NCBI RefSeq assembly: GCF_036226505.1
Contig: NZ_CP108484.1
Coordinates: 6,882,001 to 6,946,000, forward strand
Length of the DNA stretch: 64,000 bases
Direction: 5' to 3'
From: Kitasatospora sp. NBC_01246
GTDB taxonomy: Bacteria > Actinomycetota > Actinomycetes > Streptomycetales > Streptomycetaceae
Program-made: the position numbers and the translations under genes
The notes under the pieces: model-generated
Database searches by the model: none
What the model saw: only the letters and a program-made list of their open reading frames with translations
What the model was told of the DNA's origin: nothing
Part shown: piece after piece, positions 15,934-24,418 of the stretch
Numbering within the stretch: the first letter of the stretch is position 1
How the letters are laid out: every line of letters starts with the position of its first letter

Positions 15934-16863
15934 GTGCCGCCGCAGCCGGTGGCGCTGGCGCTGGCCGTCCACGCCGCCGACTTCGCCGAGCTGGCCCGGC
16001 TCGGGCTGTTCGGCCCGCTCGGCTTCCGGGACTACCTGTGGCGGACGCAGGCCCGGCTCCGGGCCCTGCGCGGGCAGGGCATCGAGGTGCACCTGAGGGT
16101 GTTCGAGCCGGCCGACTACCGGGACTACTGCGAGGCCTTCGGCCTCGACCCCGGATCGGCGGCGGCACGCGTCGCCTACGCGGCCGACCCCGAGCTGGCC
16201 GGCGAGCCCTTCGTCTACGGCGGGGAGCAGCTGACCGAGCTGCTCCCGGTCCTGGTCGACGACCACCTGGCCCGGGTGCGGATCTCGATCGCCTGCGCCG
16301 CGCTGCTGGACGCGGTCGGCGACGGCCCGTCCGGGCAGTCGCGGCTGGTGGCGGTGATGCACCACGTCACCGGGGTGTACCTGGCGCTGGCCGAGGGCGC
16401 CGGGGAGGGCGGCCACCTGCTGACCCTGCGCTGCCACGGCCCGGAGGACGGCGAGCACCTCACCGCCGCGGCGGACGTGCGCGGCGACGGCGGGCGGGTC
16501 CTCCTCGGCGGCCGGGACGCCGAGGCGTTCTGCGCCACCCTGGCGGCGGGGGTGGCACTCGGCGGCGCGGGCGCCCTCCTGCTGCACGGGGACCCTGCGG
16601 CGCCCGGTGGTCCGGTGGTGCGCGGCTGGGCCCTGGCGGCCGGCCGGCTGAGGCCGATGACCGCCCGGGAGGTGGTCGACGCGCTCGCCGACGATGCCGC
16701 GCTGGGGGTGCCGTTCCCGCCCGGAGCCGTACCGCTGCCCGGCTTCCCGCTGCCCGCCGCGCCGCCGCCGGGGGCCGCGCCGCCCTCCGGCGCGCCGCCG
16801 TGGCCCGGCGGGGCGTCGGACCCCGGCGACCGGGGTCCGGAGGGGGGTGGGCCGCTGGGCTGA
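15934..16863 (+). CDS. conserved hypothetical, DNA-damage-linked, probably frameshifted
   Basis: The frame encodes 309 residues from GTG 15934, but no ribosome binding site precedes it. The natural start is probably ATG 15533 in another frame. The protein resembles a Streptomyces hypothetical protein I recall: PVALALAVHAADFAELARLG at the start, FRDYLWRTQARL, RVAYAADPELAGEPFVYGG and DDHLARVRISIACAALLDAV. The last 60 residues are Pro/Gly-rich. No catalytic motif is recognised. The rightward DNA-damage promoter at 15454 suggests induction with sbcDC. Confidence 0.65.
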   Translation: MPPQPVALALAVHAADFAELARLGLFGPLGFRDYLWRTQARLRALRGQGIEVHLRVFEPADYRDYCEAFGLDPGSAAARVAYAADPELAGEPFVYGGEQLTELLPVLVDDHLARVRISIACAALLDAVGDGPSGQSRLVAVMHHVTGVYLALAEGAGEGGHLLTLRCHGPEDGEHLTAAADVRGDGGRVLLGGRDAEAFCATLAAGVALGGAGALLLHGDPAAPGGPVVRGWALAAGRLRPMTAREVVDALADDAALGVPFPPGAVPLPGFPLPAAPPPGAAPPSGAPPWPGGASDPGDRGPEGGGPLG

Positions 16864-16882
16864 CCACCCGGGTGAGGCCTCC

Positions 16883-17071
16883 GTGTCCACCAAGCGGCGC
16901 TGGGGACTGTTCATCGACCGCCTGTTCGGGGAAGATTTCGGGGAAGATCAACAGGAGAAGCGCGCGGTGCCCCACACCGCCGCCTCCGCCGCTCCGCCCT
17001 GTACCGCGCACGCAGGTCCTCCCCGCGCACCGTCGGTCCGGCGAGCCCGACACCGAAAGGGGGACGCATGA
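16883..17071 (+). CDS. possible small ORF coupled to Nudix gene
   Basis: A 62-residue frame from GTG 16883, with GTGAGG upstream, whose TGA overlaps the Nudix ATG (ATGA). The beginning reads MSTKRRWGLFIDRLFGEDFG and looks protein-like; the rest is Pro/Ala/Arg-rich. A short direct repeat, GGGGAAGAT, occurs twice at 16927-16950. It may only serve translational coupling. Confidence 0.35.
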   Translation: MSTKRRWGLFIDRLFGEDFGEDQQEKRAVPHTAASAAPPCTAHAGPPRAPSVRRARHRKGDA

Positions 17072-17865
17072 GCCGGATCGAGTACAGCGCGGAGATCGCC
17101 GAGCTGCTGGGCAAGGTGCGGCGGCGTCCCACGGCGGGCTGGCCGTGGCGGCCGGGCGAGCGGGTGCCGGCCGGGCTCTCGGTGAAGCAGTCGTGGGGCT
17201 GGCTCTTCGCGCCCGACGGCCGGGTGCTGACCCTGGTCAACCCCAAGGACGGCATCGTCTCGCTCCCCGGCGGTTCGCTGGAGCCCGAGGACGACGGCGA
17301 CCCGGGCTCCGCCCTGGCCCGCGAGGCGGCCGAGGAGGCCCAGGCGGTGATCGGCACGCCCCACTACCTCGGCTACCTGTACGACCGGGTCGGCTCGGCG
17401 AACGGTGGCCACGAGTGCGCCCGGGTCCGGATGGCGGCCGCTTTGCGGGCCGTCGGTCCCAGCGCGGCGGACCCGGCGTCGGGGCGGCACTACCGGCGGC
17501 TGCTCGTGGCGCCCGGTCTCGCGGTCGAGCTGCTCGGCTGGGGTGAACCGGGGCTGCGCCAGGCGCGGGCGGCGGTCGCGGCGGGCGTCCGGTGGCTCGG
17601 GGTTCCCTCGGCCGCCAACGAGGCGATCGAGGAGCTGCCGGCCGAGGGCTGCGAGGTCTTCCCCGGCGCCGCCCACCCGGGCCCGGCGCCCCTCCGGCTG
17701 AGCGCCGCCACGGGTGACCCGGGCCCGGGCTCGGGGTTCGGCGCGGGCCCCGGCGCGGGCCCACGCCCCGGTCCGGGTGCCGGAGCCGCCCCCGCCGACG
17801 CCCCCGGCCCCGACGCCCCCCGCCCCGCCTCTCCCGCCCCCGGCCGTCGTGCGAGCGGGGGGTGA
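17068..17865 (+). CDS. Nudix hydrolase
   Basis: A 265-residue Nudix-fold pyrophosphohydrolase. The box runs from GGSLEPEDDG to LAREAAEEAQAVIG (about residues 70-97), with an insertion relative to the usual GX5EX7REUXEEXGU. The REAAEE catalytic core is intact. WGWLFAPDGRVLTLVNPKDG precedes it as the first strands. The substrate is unknown. The last 55 residues are a Pro/Gly/Ala tail. AAAGGGGGA precedes the ATG. The VOC gene begins four bases after the stop, so the two form an operon. Confidence 0.9.
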   Translation: MSRIEYSAEIAELLGKVRRRPTAGWPWRPGERVPAGLSVKQSWGWLFAPDGRVLTLVNPKDGIVSLPGGSLEPEDDGDPGSALAREAAEEAQAVIGTPHYLGYLYDRVGSANGGHECARVRMAAALRAVGPSAADPASGRHYRRLLVAPGLAVELLGWGEPGLRQARAAVAAGVRWLGVPSAANEAIEELPAEGCEVFPGAAHPGPAPLRLSAATGDPGPGSGFGAGPGAGPRPGPGAGAAPADAPGPDAPRPASPAPGRRASGG

Positions 17866-17869
17866 CCGA

Positions 17870-18232
17870 GTGACGGTGCCGCATCCGGCAGGGCTCTTCC
17901 ACCACGTCGAGCTCTGGGTGGACGACCTCGCCGCCGCCGAGGCGCAATGGTCCCCGGTGCTGCTCGCCCTCGGCTGCGAGCCGTTCCAGCAGTGGCCCCG
18001 GGGCCGCAGCTGGCGTCTGGGAACCGCCTACCTGGTGATCGAGCAGTCGACCGCGCTGCTCCCCGGCGGTCATCAGCGCCTGCGCGCCGGGCTCAACCAC
18101 CTCGCCGTGCACGGCTCGCGCGCGGCGGCGGCCGCCGCCCTCGCGGCCGGGTGGACGGTCCGGGTGGACACCGGCGAGGCGGTGCACCTGATCAATGGTC
18201 AGGGCTTCGAGCTGGAGATCGTCTGCGCCTAG
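17870..18232 (+). CDS. VOC (glyoxalase/bleomycin-resistance fold) protein
   Basis: A 120-residue vicinal-oxygen-chelate protein. The first strand carries FHHVELWVDDLAAAEAQW, and the second half has GLNHLAVHGS and INGQGFELEIV, the usual beta-alpha-beta-beta-beta modules. Potential metal ligands are His in HHVEL, His in LNHLA and the final Glu. The reaction is unknown. GTG 17870 is chosen because GGGGGGTGA lies upstream; the open frame reaches 17714 inside the Nudix tail. Co-transcribed with the Nudix gene. Confidence 0.88.
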   Translation: MTVPHPAGLFHHVELWVDDLAAAEAQWSPVLLALGCEPFQQWPRGRSWRLGTAYLVIEQSTALLPGGHQRLRAGLNHLAVHGSRAAAAAALAAGWTVRVDTGEAVHLINGQGFELEIVCA

Positions 18233-18502
18233 CGGCAGGCCTCGGTGTCCGCTCCCGCGCGGCGTCCGGCGGCCGTCCGCCCCGGATTCCCGGCCCCGGC
18301 ACCGGCGGGTGAGTGCGCGACGGCCTCGTGACCGTCCCTCGATCGGGGCACCCCGACACCGGCGCCGCCGACGGCGCCGCCGGGGCCTGACCAGCGCACT
18401 TGCCGTATCCCGCCGCCGAGTTCACTCCACCGTCGTCAGACTGCCCGTCAATTGTCTTGGCATGACCACTTACCGAGCACCCTACTGCCTGGTATCACAG
18501 AT

Positions 18503-18516
18503 GTGACTCACGTCAC
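18503..18516. promoter_or_regulatory. Crp-like dyad before secreted esterase
   Basis: GTGAC-TCAC-GTCAC is a perfect 5-base dyad whose outer bases (TGTGA...TCAC) resemble a Crp/cAMP receptor site. It ends 14 bases before the esterase ATG, so binding there would block rather than activate. Candidate only. Confidence 0.35.
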
Positions 18517-18530
18517 TCCCTGGAGGTGTC

Positions 18531-19331
18531 ATGCTACGCCCCACCCGTGCCATGTCCATGGCCGCCCTCGCGGCTCTCCTCACGATGACCACCCTCTTCA
18601 CCGCCTCGTCCGCCCACGCGGCCGGCGTGAACTACGCCGCCCTCGGCGACTCCTACGCCTCCGGCCTCGGCTCCGGCAGCTACACGAGCGAGAGCGGCAG
18701 CTGCAAGCGCAGCACCAACGCCTACGCCTACCTCTGGAAGAACGCGCACGCGCCGTCGTCCTTCTCCTTCGTCGCCTGCTCCGGTGCCAGAACCGGTGAC
18801 GTCCTCAACAACCAGCTCTCGGTCCTGAACTCCGGCACGACGCTCGTCAGCATCAGCGTCGGCGGCAACGACGCGGGCTTCGCCAGCACCATGCAGACCT
18901 GCGTGCTGGACTCGGAGAGCGCCTGCCTCAACGCCGTCGCCGCCGCGAAGACCTACGCCAACAACACCCTGCCCGGCCAGCTCGACCAGGTCTACGCGGC
19001 CATCCACGCCAAGGCGCCCAACGCCCGCGTGGTGGTGCTGGGCTACCCGCACCTCTACAAGGTCGGCGGCAGCTGCATCTTCGGCATCGGCGACACCAAG
19101 CGGGCCGCCATCAACAGCGCGGCGGACGTCCTCGACGGTGTCATCGCCAAGCGGGCGGCCGACGCCGGCTTCGCTTTCGGTGACGTCCGGAGCGCCTTCA
19201 CCGGGCACGAGATCTGCGCTTCCGGCACCACCTGGCTGAACAGCACGACCCTGCCCATCGAGGAGAGCTACCACCCGAAGGCCGCCGGGCAGTCGGGCGG
19301 CTACCTCCCGGTGTTCTCCGCGCAGGTCTAG
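18531..19331 (+). CDS. secreted SGNH-hydrolase family lipase/esterase
   Basis: A 266-residue secreted hydrolase. Residues 1-31 are a signal peptide (basic start, hydrophobic AALAALLTM, cleavage near AHA-AG). The SGNH blocks are GDSYASG with nucleophile Ser41, GGND at 111-114 and YHPKAAGQ with catalytic His near 248. Six Cys suggest three disulfides, as in the Streptomyces rimosus/coelicolor lipases it resembles. TGGAGGTG precedes the ATG. It is monocistronic, with a strong hairpin 20 bases past the stop. Confidence 0.94.
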   Translation: MLRPTRAMSMAALAALLTMTTLFTASSAHAAGVNYAALGDSYASGLGSGSYTSESGSCKRSTNAYAYLWKNAHAPSSFSFVACSGARTGDVLNNQLSVLNSGTTLVSISVGGNDAGFASTMQTCVLDSESACLNAVAAAKTYANNTLPGQLDQVYAAIHAKAPNARVVVLGYPHLYKVGGSCIFGIGDTKRAAINSAADVLDGVIAKRAADAGFAFGDVRSAFTGHEICASGTTWLNSTTLPIEESYHPKAAGQSGGYLPVFSAQV

Positions 19332-19350
19332 CCGGCGCGGCAGCCGGTGT

Positions 19351-19391
19351 GCCGGCCGGTCCCGCCCACCTCCGGGGCGGGACCGGCCGGC
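19351..19391 (+). terminator. hairpin after secreted esterase
   Basis: A 17-base perfect stem (19351-19367 with 19375-19391, around CCGGTCCCGCCC) and a 7-base loop, between convergent genes. No T-run. Confidence 0.7.
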
Positions 19392-19397
19392 GCCTCG

Positions 19398-19461
19398 CTC
19401 ACGCCCCGGCTCACCGCCCCGGCTCACCGCCCCGGCTCAGCGCACCTGCTCACCGCCCCGG
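19398..19461. repeat. 13-bp tandem repeats across a stop codon
   Basis: Five units related to CTCACCGCCCCGG: three exact (19410, 19423, 19449), one missing a base (19398) and one diverged (19436). The stop codon of the leftward fusion gene (19450-19452) lies in the last unit. Confidence 0.8.
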
Positions 19462-20328
19462 TGGGAAAGGGATGCCGGCGAGCACCGGCAGCAGCTCCCG
19501 CTCCTCGTGGTCCAGGTGCGCCTCCAGCTCGGCCGACATCCGGGCCAGCTCCGCCCGGAACCGCTCGGGTTCGGCCACCCCGATCCCGGCGAGCAGCTTC
19601 ACCAGCCCGTCCTTGATCCGGCCGACCGAACGGTGCTCCTCGCCCAGCCGGGCGAGCGTCTCCCGCAGGTGCGGGTGGCTCCGCGCCAGCGCGGGGAAGA
19701 TCGCGGCGTCCTCCCCGGTGTGGTGGTGGGTCAGCCCCGCGCAGAGCGCGAGGCAGTGCTGCCGGATCTGCAGCCCGAGGCCCGGCGGCCGGCCGTCACC
19801 GGCGGGCCCGGCCGCGAAGTGGGCCTCCGTCTCGGCCCGGACGTGCCGCAGCTGGGCACGCAGCCAGGTGTGCACCTCCAGCAGTTTTCCCGCCAGGTCG
19901 GCCACCTCGCGCGGCTCGGCCCCGGACCGTTCCAGTGCCACCACCGGCAGCACCCGTGCGGTGTGCGCCTGGTAGTCGCCGTACCCGGGGGCCGCCCGGA
20001 CCACCGCCTCGAACAGTCGGTCCCGCCGGGCGCCCTCGGCCGGCACCGCGACGGCCTCGAACACCTCGGTGCCGAGCTCCACCCGGACCACGGGGTGGGC
20101 GAGCAGATTGCGGTACCACTGGGGGTGGTCCGGCGCCCCGGCCGCCGAGGCGACGACCAGCAGCAGACCGTCCGCGCGGACGTACCCGAGCGGCACGGTG
20201 TGGTCCTGTCCGGTCCGTGCGCCGGTGGTGGTGAGCAGCAGCAGGTCGCCGCCCTCGAAGGGGCCGCCGACCTCGCCGCCGTTGGTTCGGAATTCCTCGA
20301 TGATCGCTTGGTTGAAAGACATGGGCAT
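19450..20328 (-). CDS. deazaflavin-dependent nitroreductase-like domain fused to hemerythrin domain
   Basis: A 292-residue fusion. Residues 1-140 are a split-barrel domain of the deazaflavin-dependent nitroreductase (DUF385) family that binds F420: FEGGDLLLLTTTGARTG, PLGYVRADGLLLVVAS and HPQWYRNLLAHP. Residues 150-292 are an HHE hemerythrin domain with iron-ligand candidates in VHTWLRAQLRH, THHHTGEDAAIFP, LGEEHRSV and EAHLDHEERELLP. It could couple F420H2 chemistry to a di-iron site that senses oxygen or nitric oxide; this is inference. ATG 20328 is chosen over the frame opening at 20391. Confidence 0.9.
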   Translation of the reverse strand: MPMSFNQAIIEEFRTNGGEVGGPFEGGDLLLLTTTGARTGQDHTVPLGYVRADGLLLVVASAAGAPDHPQWYRNLLAHPVVRVELGTEVFEAVAVPAEGARRDRLFEAVVRAAPGYGDYQAHTARVLPVVALERSGAEPREVADLAGKLLEVHTWLRAQLRHVRAETEAHFAAGPAGDGRPPGLGLQIRQHCLALCAGLTHHHTGEDAAIFPALARSHPHLRETLARLGEEHRSVGRIKDGLVKLLAGIGVAEPERFRAELARMSAELEAHLDHEERELLPVLAGIPFPPGR

Positions 20329-20649
20329 ACGCCTGTGGAGTCTCCGGTGCATGGGGAGTGGAGGCCACGGCGCCGCATCGCACGAGCGCAACGGACCGAA
20401 GCGGGCGTACGGGCAGCGCCGCAGCCGCTTGGGTCAGATCAGGGAAGCGGAGTGAGAACTCATCGCGCATCGTCCCTCGGTCGAAGGTGCCCGCCCGGTC
20501 GCCGGCCGGCCCAGTTCTCTTTGGCCGACACCGCGCTGCACGCCCCCCATTACAGTCACCCGCCCACCCCGTGTCAACGAGCTCGATCAGGATCGAGGGC
20601 GGCGCGCGCCGCCGCTCTTCCCCCGGGGGAGCGGCGACGCGGGCTCGGG

Positions 20650-21804
20650 CTACCGCAGGTAGGAGGCCAGGCCGGCCGGCTTCAGCCCGGCGGTGTCGGC
20701 GGCGGCGAGGGCGCGCTGGAGGTCTCCGGCGAGGGTGTCGGTCCAGTGCATCAGGACGACGTCGCCGGGGGACAGGGTGCCCTCGTGCCAGATGTTGGAG
20801 GCACCCCAGCTGAAGTCGGCGTCGGCGGTCAGCACGTGCTGGATGCCGCAGTTGGCGGCTGCCTGCAGGGTGTCGGCGTTCCAGGCGAAGAACGGCGGGC
20901 GGAAGACGGTCGGGGCGGTGCCGAAGGTGCGGACCTGGGCGTCGCGGGCGTCGCAGATCTCGACCTGCTGCTCGGCCGGGCTGAGCGTGGTCAGATCCGG
21001 GTGGGAGACGCTGTGGTCCTGGATGGAGGAGCCGGGCACGGCGGTGACGCGGCGGAAGAAGTCGGGGTCGGTGGCGGCCGGCATGGGCAGCGGGAACGCG
21101 GTGATCGGCAGCTGGTGGTCGGCGATGAACCGCTCCGCCTCGGGGGTGCGCTGCCAGCCGTCGTCCACGGTGAAGAAGACGACCCGGTCGCTGGTCGGCA
21201 CCGAGCCGGCGGCGGTGGCCGGAGCGGGCGCCGGACCGTCCACCCGGACGTCGTCGACGGCGAACGGACCCTGCTGGTACCAGCCGTGGACGTACAGCCG
21301 GACGGTGCGCGCGTCGGGACCGGTGGTGAACCGGGTGGTCAGCTTCTGCCAGCCGCCGTTGGTGGTCGCCGTCCAGGCCGGGGCGACATCGCGCCCGGTG
21401 CCGGTCACGCCGAGGTGGACGAAGGCGCCGCGGACCCAGGCCGAGGCGGTGTACGTGGTGCCGGGCCGGACGGAGACGGTCTGCGCGCACTCGCCGTTGG
21501 AGTCGTCGTTCGCCGGGGTGACGGCGAGGGCGGAGCCGCCGGAGTGCGGGGCGGTGGTGGTGACGGACGCCTCGGCGGGGCCGCCGGCGCAGCGCCAGCC
21601 GGGGACGCTGCCCCAGTCGGCGAGCGAGGAGGCGGGGATCTCGAAGCCCGGGTTGGTGGCCAGGTTGACGGCGGGCGCCGCGGCCCCGGCGGGTCCGGCG
21701 GAATCGGCCGAGGTAGAGGTAGAGGCCGACGCCGGGGCCGCGAGAGCGCAGACGGCGAGCAGCGTGCAGGCGGCGAGCGCCGACAGGCGTGAGGACATGG
21801 ACAC
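20650..21804 (-). CDS. secreted NodB-type polysaccharide deacetylase with N-terminal beta-sandwich domain
   Basis: A 384-residue exported protein. A signal peptide (SSRLSALAACTLLAVCALAA) is followed by a carbohydrate-binding-like jelly-roll domain (about 45-190: NLATNPGFE, TYTASAWVRG, FAVDDVRVDG). The C-terminal NodB domain (about 205-384) has the metal and base motifs FTVDDGW, DHSVSHPD, RPPFFAWN and LMHWTDT. It should remove acetyl groups from chitin, peptidoglycan or another wall polymer. GTG 21804 is chosen because AGGAG lies 7 bases upstream; ATG 21798 is possible. It is monocistronic. Confidence 0.93.
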   Translation of the reverse strand: MSMSSRLSALAACTLLAVCALAAPASASTSTSADSAGPAGAAAPAVNLATNPGFEIPASSLADWGSVPGWRCAGGPAEASVTTTAPHSGGSALAVTPANDDSNGECAQTVSVRPGTTYTASAWVRGAFVHLGVTGTGRDVAPAWTATTNGGWQKLTTRFTTGPDARTVRLYVHGWYQQGPFAVDDVRVDGPAPAPATAAGSVPTSDRVVFFTVDDGWQRTPEAERFIADHQLPITAFPLPMPAATDPDFFRRVTAVPGSSIQDHSVSHPDLTTLSPAEQQVEICDARDAQVRTFGTAPTVFRPPFFAWNADTLQAAANCGIQHVLTADADFSWGASNIWHEGTLSPGDVVLMHWTDTLAGDLQRALAAADTAGLKPAGLASYLR

Positions 21805-22011
21805 GTGAGGACTCCTGCGTGGGGGCAGTGGAGGACACGCCCGTGGGGAGGGCGTGTGGAACGGGGTGGAGCGCTCCCCGAGGGGCGGGAGCCGTGGGCG
21901 TGCCGCACTCAGACCGAGGCAAAACAATGGACTGGACCACTCGGATCGTCAAGGGAGTGACGTACCGTGAGCACGCCGCCCGCCCTGCCGCGAAAGTGAC
22001 GAGACGGACCG

Positions 22012-23841
22012 TCAGGAGCTGTACAGTTCCTCGATGTCCGGCCGGTAGTACTCCGTGATCGCCGCCCGGCGCAGCTTCAGCGAGGGCGTCATCAGGCCCT
22101 GGTCGATCCCGAACTCGCGCGGCAGCAGCCGGAACGCGCGGATCGACTCGGCGCGGGAGACGGCGGTGTTCGCCGCGGCCACCGCCCGCTGGATCTCCGC
22201 GTGCAACTGCTCGTCGGAGAGCACCGCCCACGGGTCCAACTGCTCCCGGCCGTGCGACTTCAGCCAGTGCGCCAGGGCGGCCGGGTCGAGCGTGATCAGC
22301 GCGGCCACGTATGGGCGGTCGTCGCCGACCACCAGGCACTGCGAGACCAGCGGATGCGCCTGCACCCGCTCCTCCAGCGTGGCCGGGGCGAGGTTCTTGC
22401 CACTGCTGGTGACGATCAGGTCCTTCTTGCGCCCGGTGAGGGTGAGGTAGCCGTCCTCGTCCAGCCGGCCGAGGTCGCCGGTGCCGAACCAGCCGTCGTA
22501 CAGCGACTCCTCGGTGCAGCTCGGGTGGTTGAGGTAGCCGCCGAAGACGCCGGAGCCGCGCACCCACACCTCGCCGTCGTCGGCGATGGCCACCGAGGCC
22601 CCCGGGACGGGGCGGCCGACCGTGCCGAGCTTCTGCCGGCCGGCCGGGTTGGCGGTGATCGCGGCGGAGGTCTCGGTGAGGCCGTAACCCTCGTACAGGC
22701 TGAGGCCGATGCCGGTGAAGAAGAGGGCGAGCTCCCGGTTGAGGGCCGAGCCGCCGCACATCACGCCGCGCACCCGGCCGCCGAGCACGGCCCGCAGTCG
22801 CGGGTAGACGGTCCGCTCGTACGCCAGGTGGCGCAGCCGCAGCCGGGGGCCCGGTCCGGGGCCGTGGCCCAGCGCGCGCTGCTCGCGGGCGGTGGCCCAC
22901 TCGACGGCCACCTGCCGGGCCTGCTCGAAGAGTTCGCCCCGCCCGGCCTCCTCGGCCGCCCGCCGGGCCTGCTGGAACACCTTCTCGAAGACGTAGGGGA
23001 CGAGGTGCAGGAAGGTCGGCCGGTACGCGGCGAGCGCGGGCAGCAGGGCCTCGGTGGAGACCTCGGGGATGTGCCCGATCCGGAAGCCGCCGCGGATCGC
23101 CGCGATCTGCACCATCCGGCCGTAGACGTGCGCCAGCGGGAGGAAGAGCAGGGTGGACGGCTGGCCGCCGCCGGTGTCCGCGAAGACCTCGGCCCAGCCG
23201 TCCAGCAGGGCGTCGGCCGCCGAGGCCAGGTTGGCGTGGGTGAGCATGCAGCCCTTGGGGCGGCCGGTCGTCCCGGAGGTGTAGACGATGGTGGCGACGT
23301 TCTCGGCCGCGACGCCGAGCCGCTGGCGGTGGACGAGCGAGTCGGGCACCCCGCGGCCGTCCTCGGTGATCGAGTCGACGCAGCCCCGGTCCAACTGCCA
23401 GATGCCGGTGAGGTCGGGGAGCGCGTCGCAGACCGCGCCGACCGTCATGGCGTGGTCCTCGTCCTCGACCAGGCAGGCCACCGCCTGGGTCTCGGCGAGG
23501 ATCCAGCGGACCTGCTCGGGCGCCGCGGTCGGGTAGATCGGGACGGTGATCGCGCCGATCGACCAGAGCGCGTAGTCGAACAGCGTCCACTCGTAGCGGG
23601 TGCGGGACATCAGCGCGACCCGGTCGCCGTACCGGACGCCCCGGGTCAGCAGGCCCTTGGCGAGCGCCAGCACCTCGTCCCGGAAGGCGGCCGCGGTGAC
23701 CTCGTGCCACTGCGGGTCGCCGTCCGTCCGGCGGGCCAGCTGGACCAGGCCGGACATGCGTTCGGCGGTGTCGTAGAGCGAGTCGGCCAGCCCGCCGGTG
23801 GCCGGTGGTCCGGTCGGTGCGGGGGAGCTGAACTCGCGCAC
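22012..23841 (-). CDS. long-chain fatty acid-CoA ligase (AMP-forming)
   Basis: A 609-residue acyl-activating enzyme of the FadD15/ACSL type. It makes acyl-CoA from fatty acid, ATP and CoA. The P-loop is IVYTSGTTGRPKGC (about 188-201), followed by YEGYGLTETSAA, the GTGDLG hinge region and the catalytic Lys in a region ending MTPSLKLRRAAI. The protein is complete. The GTG start at 23841 has a weak GGGGG upstream. It is divergent from the conservon with 577 bases between. No neighbouring beta-oxidation genes. Confidence 0.94.
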   Translation of the reverse strand: MREFSSPAPTGPPATGGLADSLYDTAERMSGLVQLARRTDGDPQWHEVTAAAFRDEVLALAKGLLTRGVRYGDRVALMSRTRYEWTLFDYALWSIGAITVPIYPTAAPEQVRWILAETQAVACLVEDEDHAMTVGAVCDALPDLTGIWQLDRGCVDSITEDGRGVPDSLVHRQRLGVAAENVATIVYTSGTTGRPKGCMLTHANLASAADALLDGWAEVFADTGGGQPSTLLFLPLAHVYGRMVQIAAIRGGFRIGHIPEVSTEALLPALAAYRPTFLHLVPYVFEKVFQQARRAAEEAGRGELFEQARQVAVEWATAREQRALGHGPGPGPRLRLRHLAYERTVYPRLRAVLGGRVRGVMCGGSALNRELALFFTGIGLSLYEGYGLTETSAAITANPAGRQKLGTVGRPVPGASVAIADDGEVWVRGSGVFGGYLNHPSCTEESLYDGWFGTGDLGRLDEDGYLTLTGRKKDLIVTSSGKNLAPATLEERVQAHPLVSQCLVVGDDRPYVAALITLDPAALAHWLKSHGREQLDPWAVLSDEQLHAEIQRAVAAANTAVSRAESIRAFRLLPREFGIDQGLMTPSLKLRRAAITEYYRPDIEELYSS

Positions 23842-24418
23842 ATTGCCCCCGATCCCGTTGTGGCCCCTGCCTGCCGGGCCCGTACGGGCGTCCGGATCGG
23901 CGGCGCGCTGAACGGTCGGGCAGGTGGAGCGAAACTATCGGATTGCTCTGTCACTGCCCAGGGGTGTGACCGTGACGCGACGAGATCGGCACCGGCCCGT
24001 AGGGAAAGTGCCGTGGCGGGGGATGGTCGGGGGTGGGCGGCCGAGGGGTGAATCCGGGATGACCGGGATCATTCGGACATCATCGGGCCGGGGGTCGGGA
24101 GAGGGCGGGTTCGACCCTCGAACGAGTGGTCAGGGCGTAGTAGGCTCTCGCAGACCTGCGGCCGAGGCCTCGCCGACCGGCCTGGTCCGACCGCCGGAAA
24201 CCAGGACGAAAGCCCTGGTTGACAGCCGTGAGCCACCCTGGTCCACAGCCCCGGACAACGACCCCGAACGACAGCCCCACCCGAAGGGCTCGCCCGAGGT
24301 CGCGCACCACCCCGCATCACCGCCGCCGTACCGTCACCGCCACCGCCAGCCCGCCTCTGCCGACCGCCCCTTCGAACCGCTCCCCGTCCGCGCCTGGCAC
24401 TTCCCGACCGAGGACTCC
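23842..24418. promoter_or_regulatory. 577-base divergent intergenic region before conservon
   Basis: No gene is supported here, although the conservon frame stays open through it. TAGGCT at 24141-24146, in GTAGTAGGCT, is the best -10 candidate for cvnA, which would give a leader of about 270 bases. ACTATCGGATTG (23934-23945) is locally AT-rich and may serve the leftward ligase. Nothing else is seen. Confidence 0.4.

Noticed and set aside
19796..23710. Leftward 1304-codon frame
   Set aside because: It spans three real genes in a shifted frame and is low-complexity Arg/Pro/Gly throughout.
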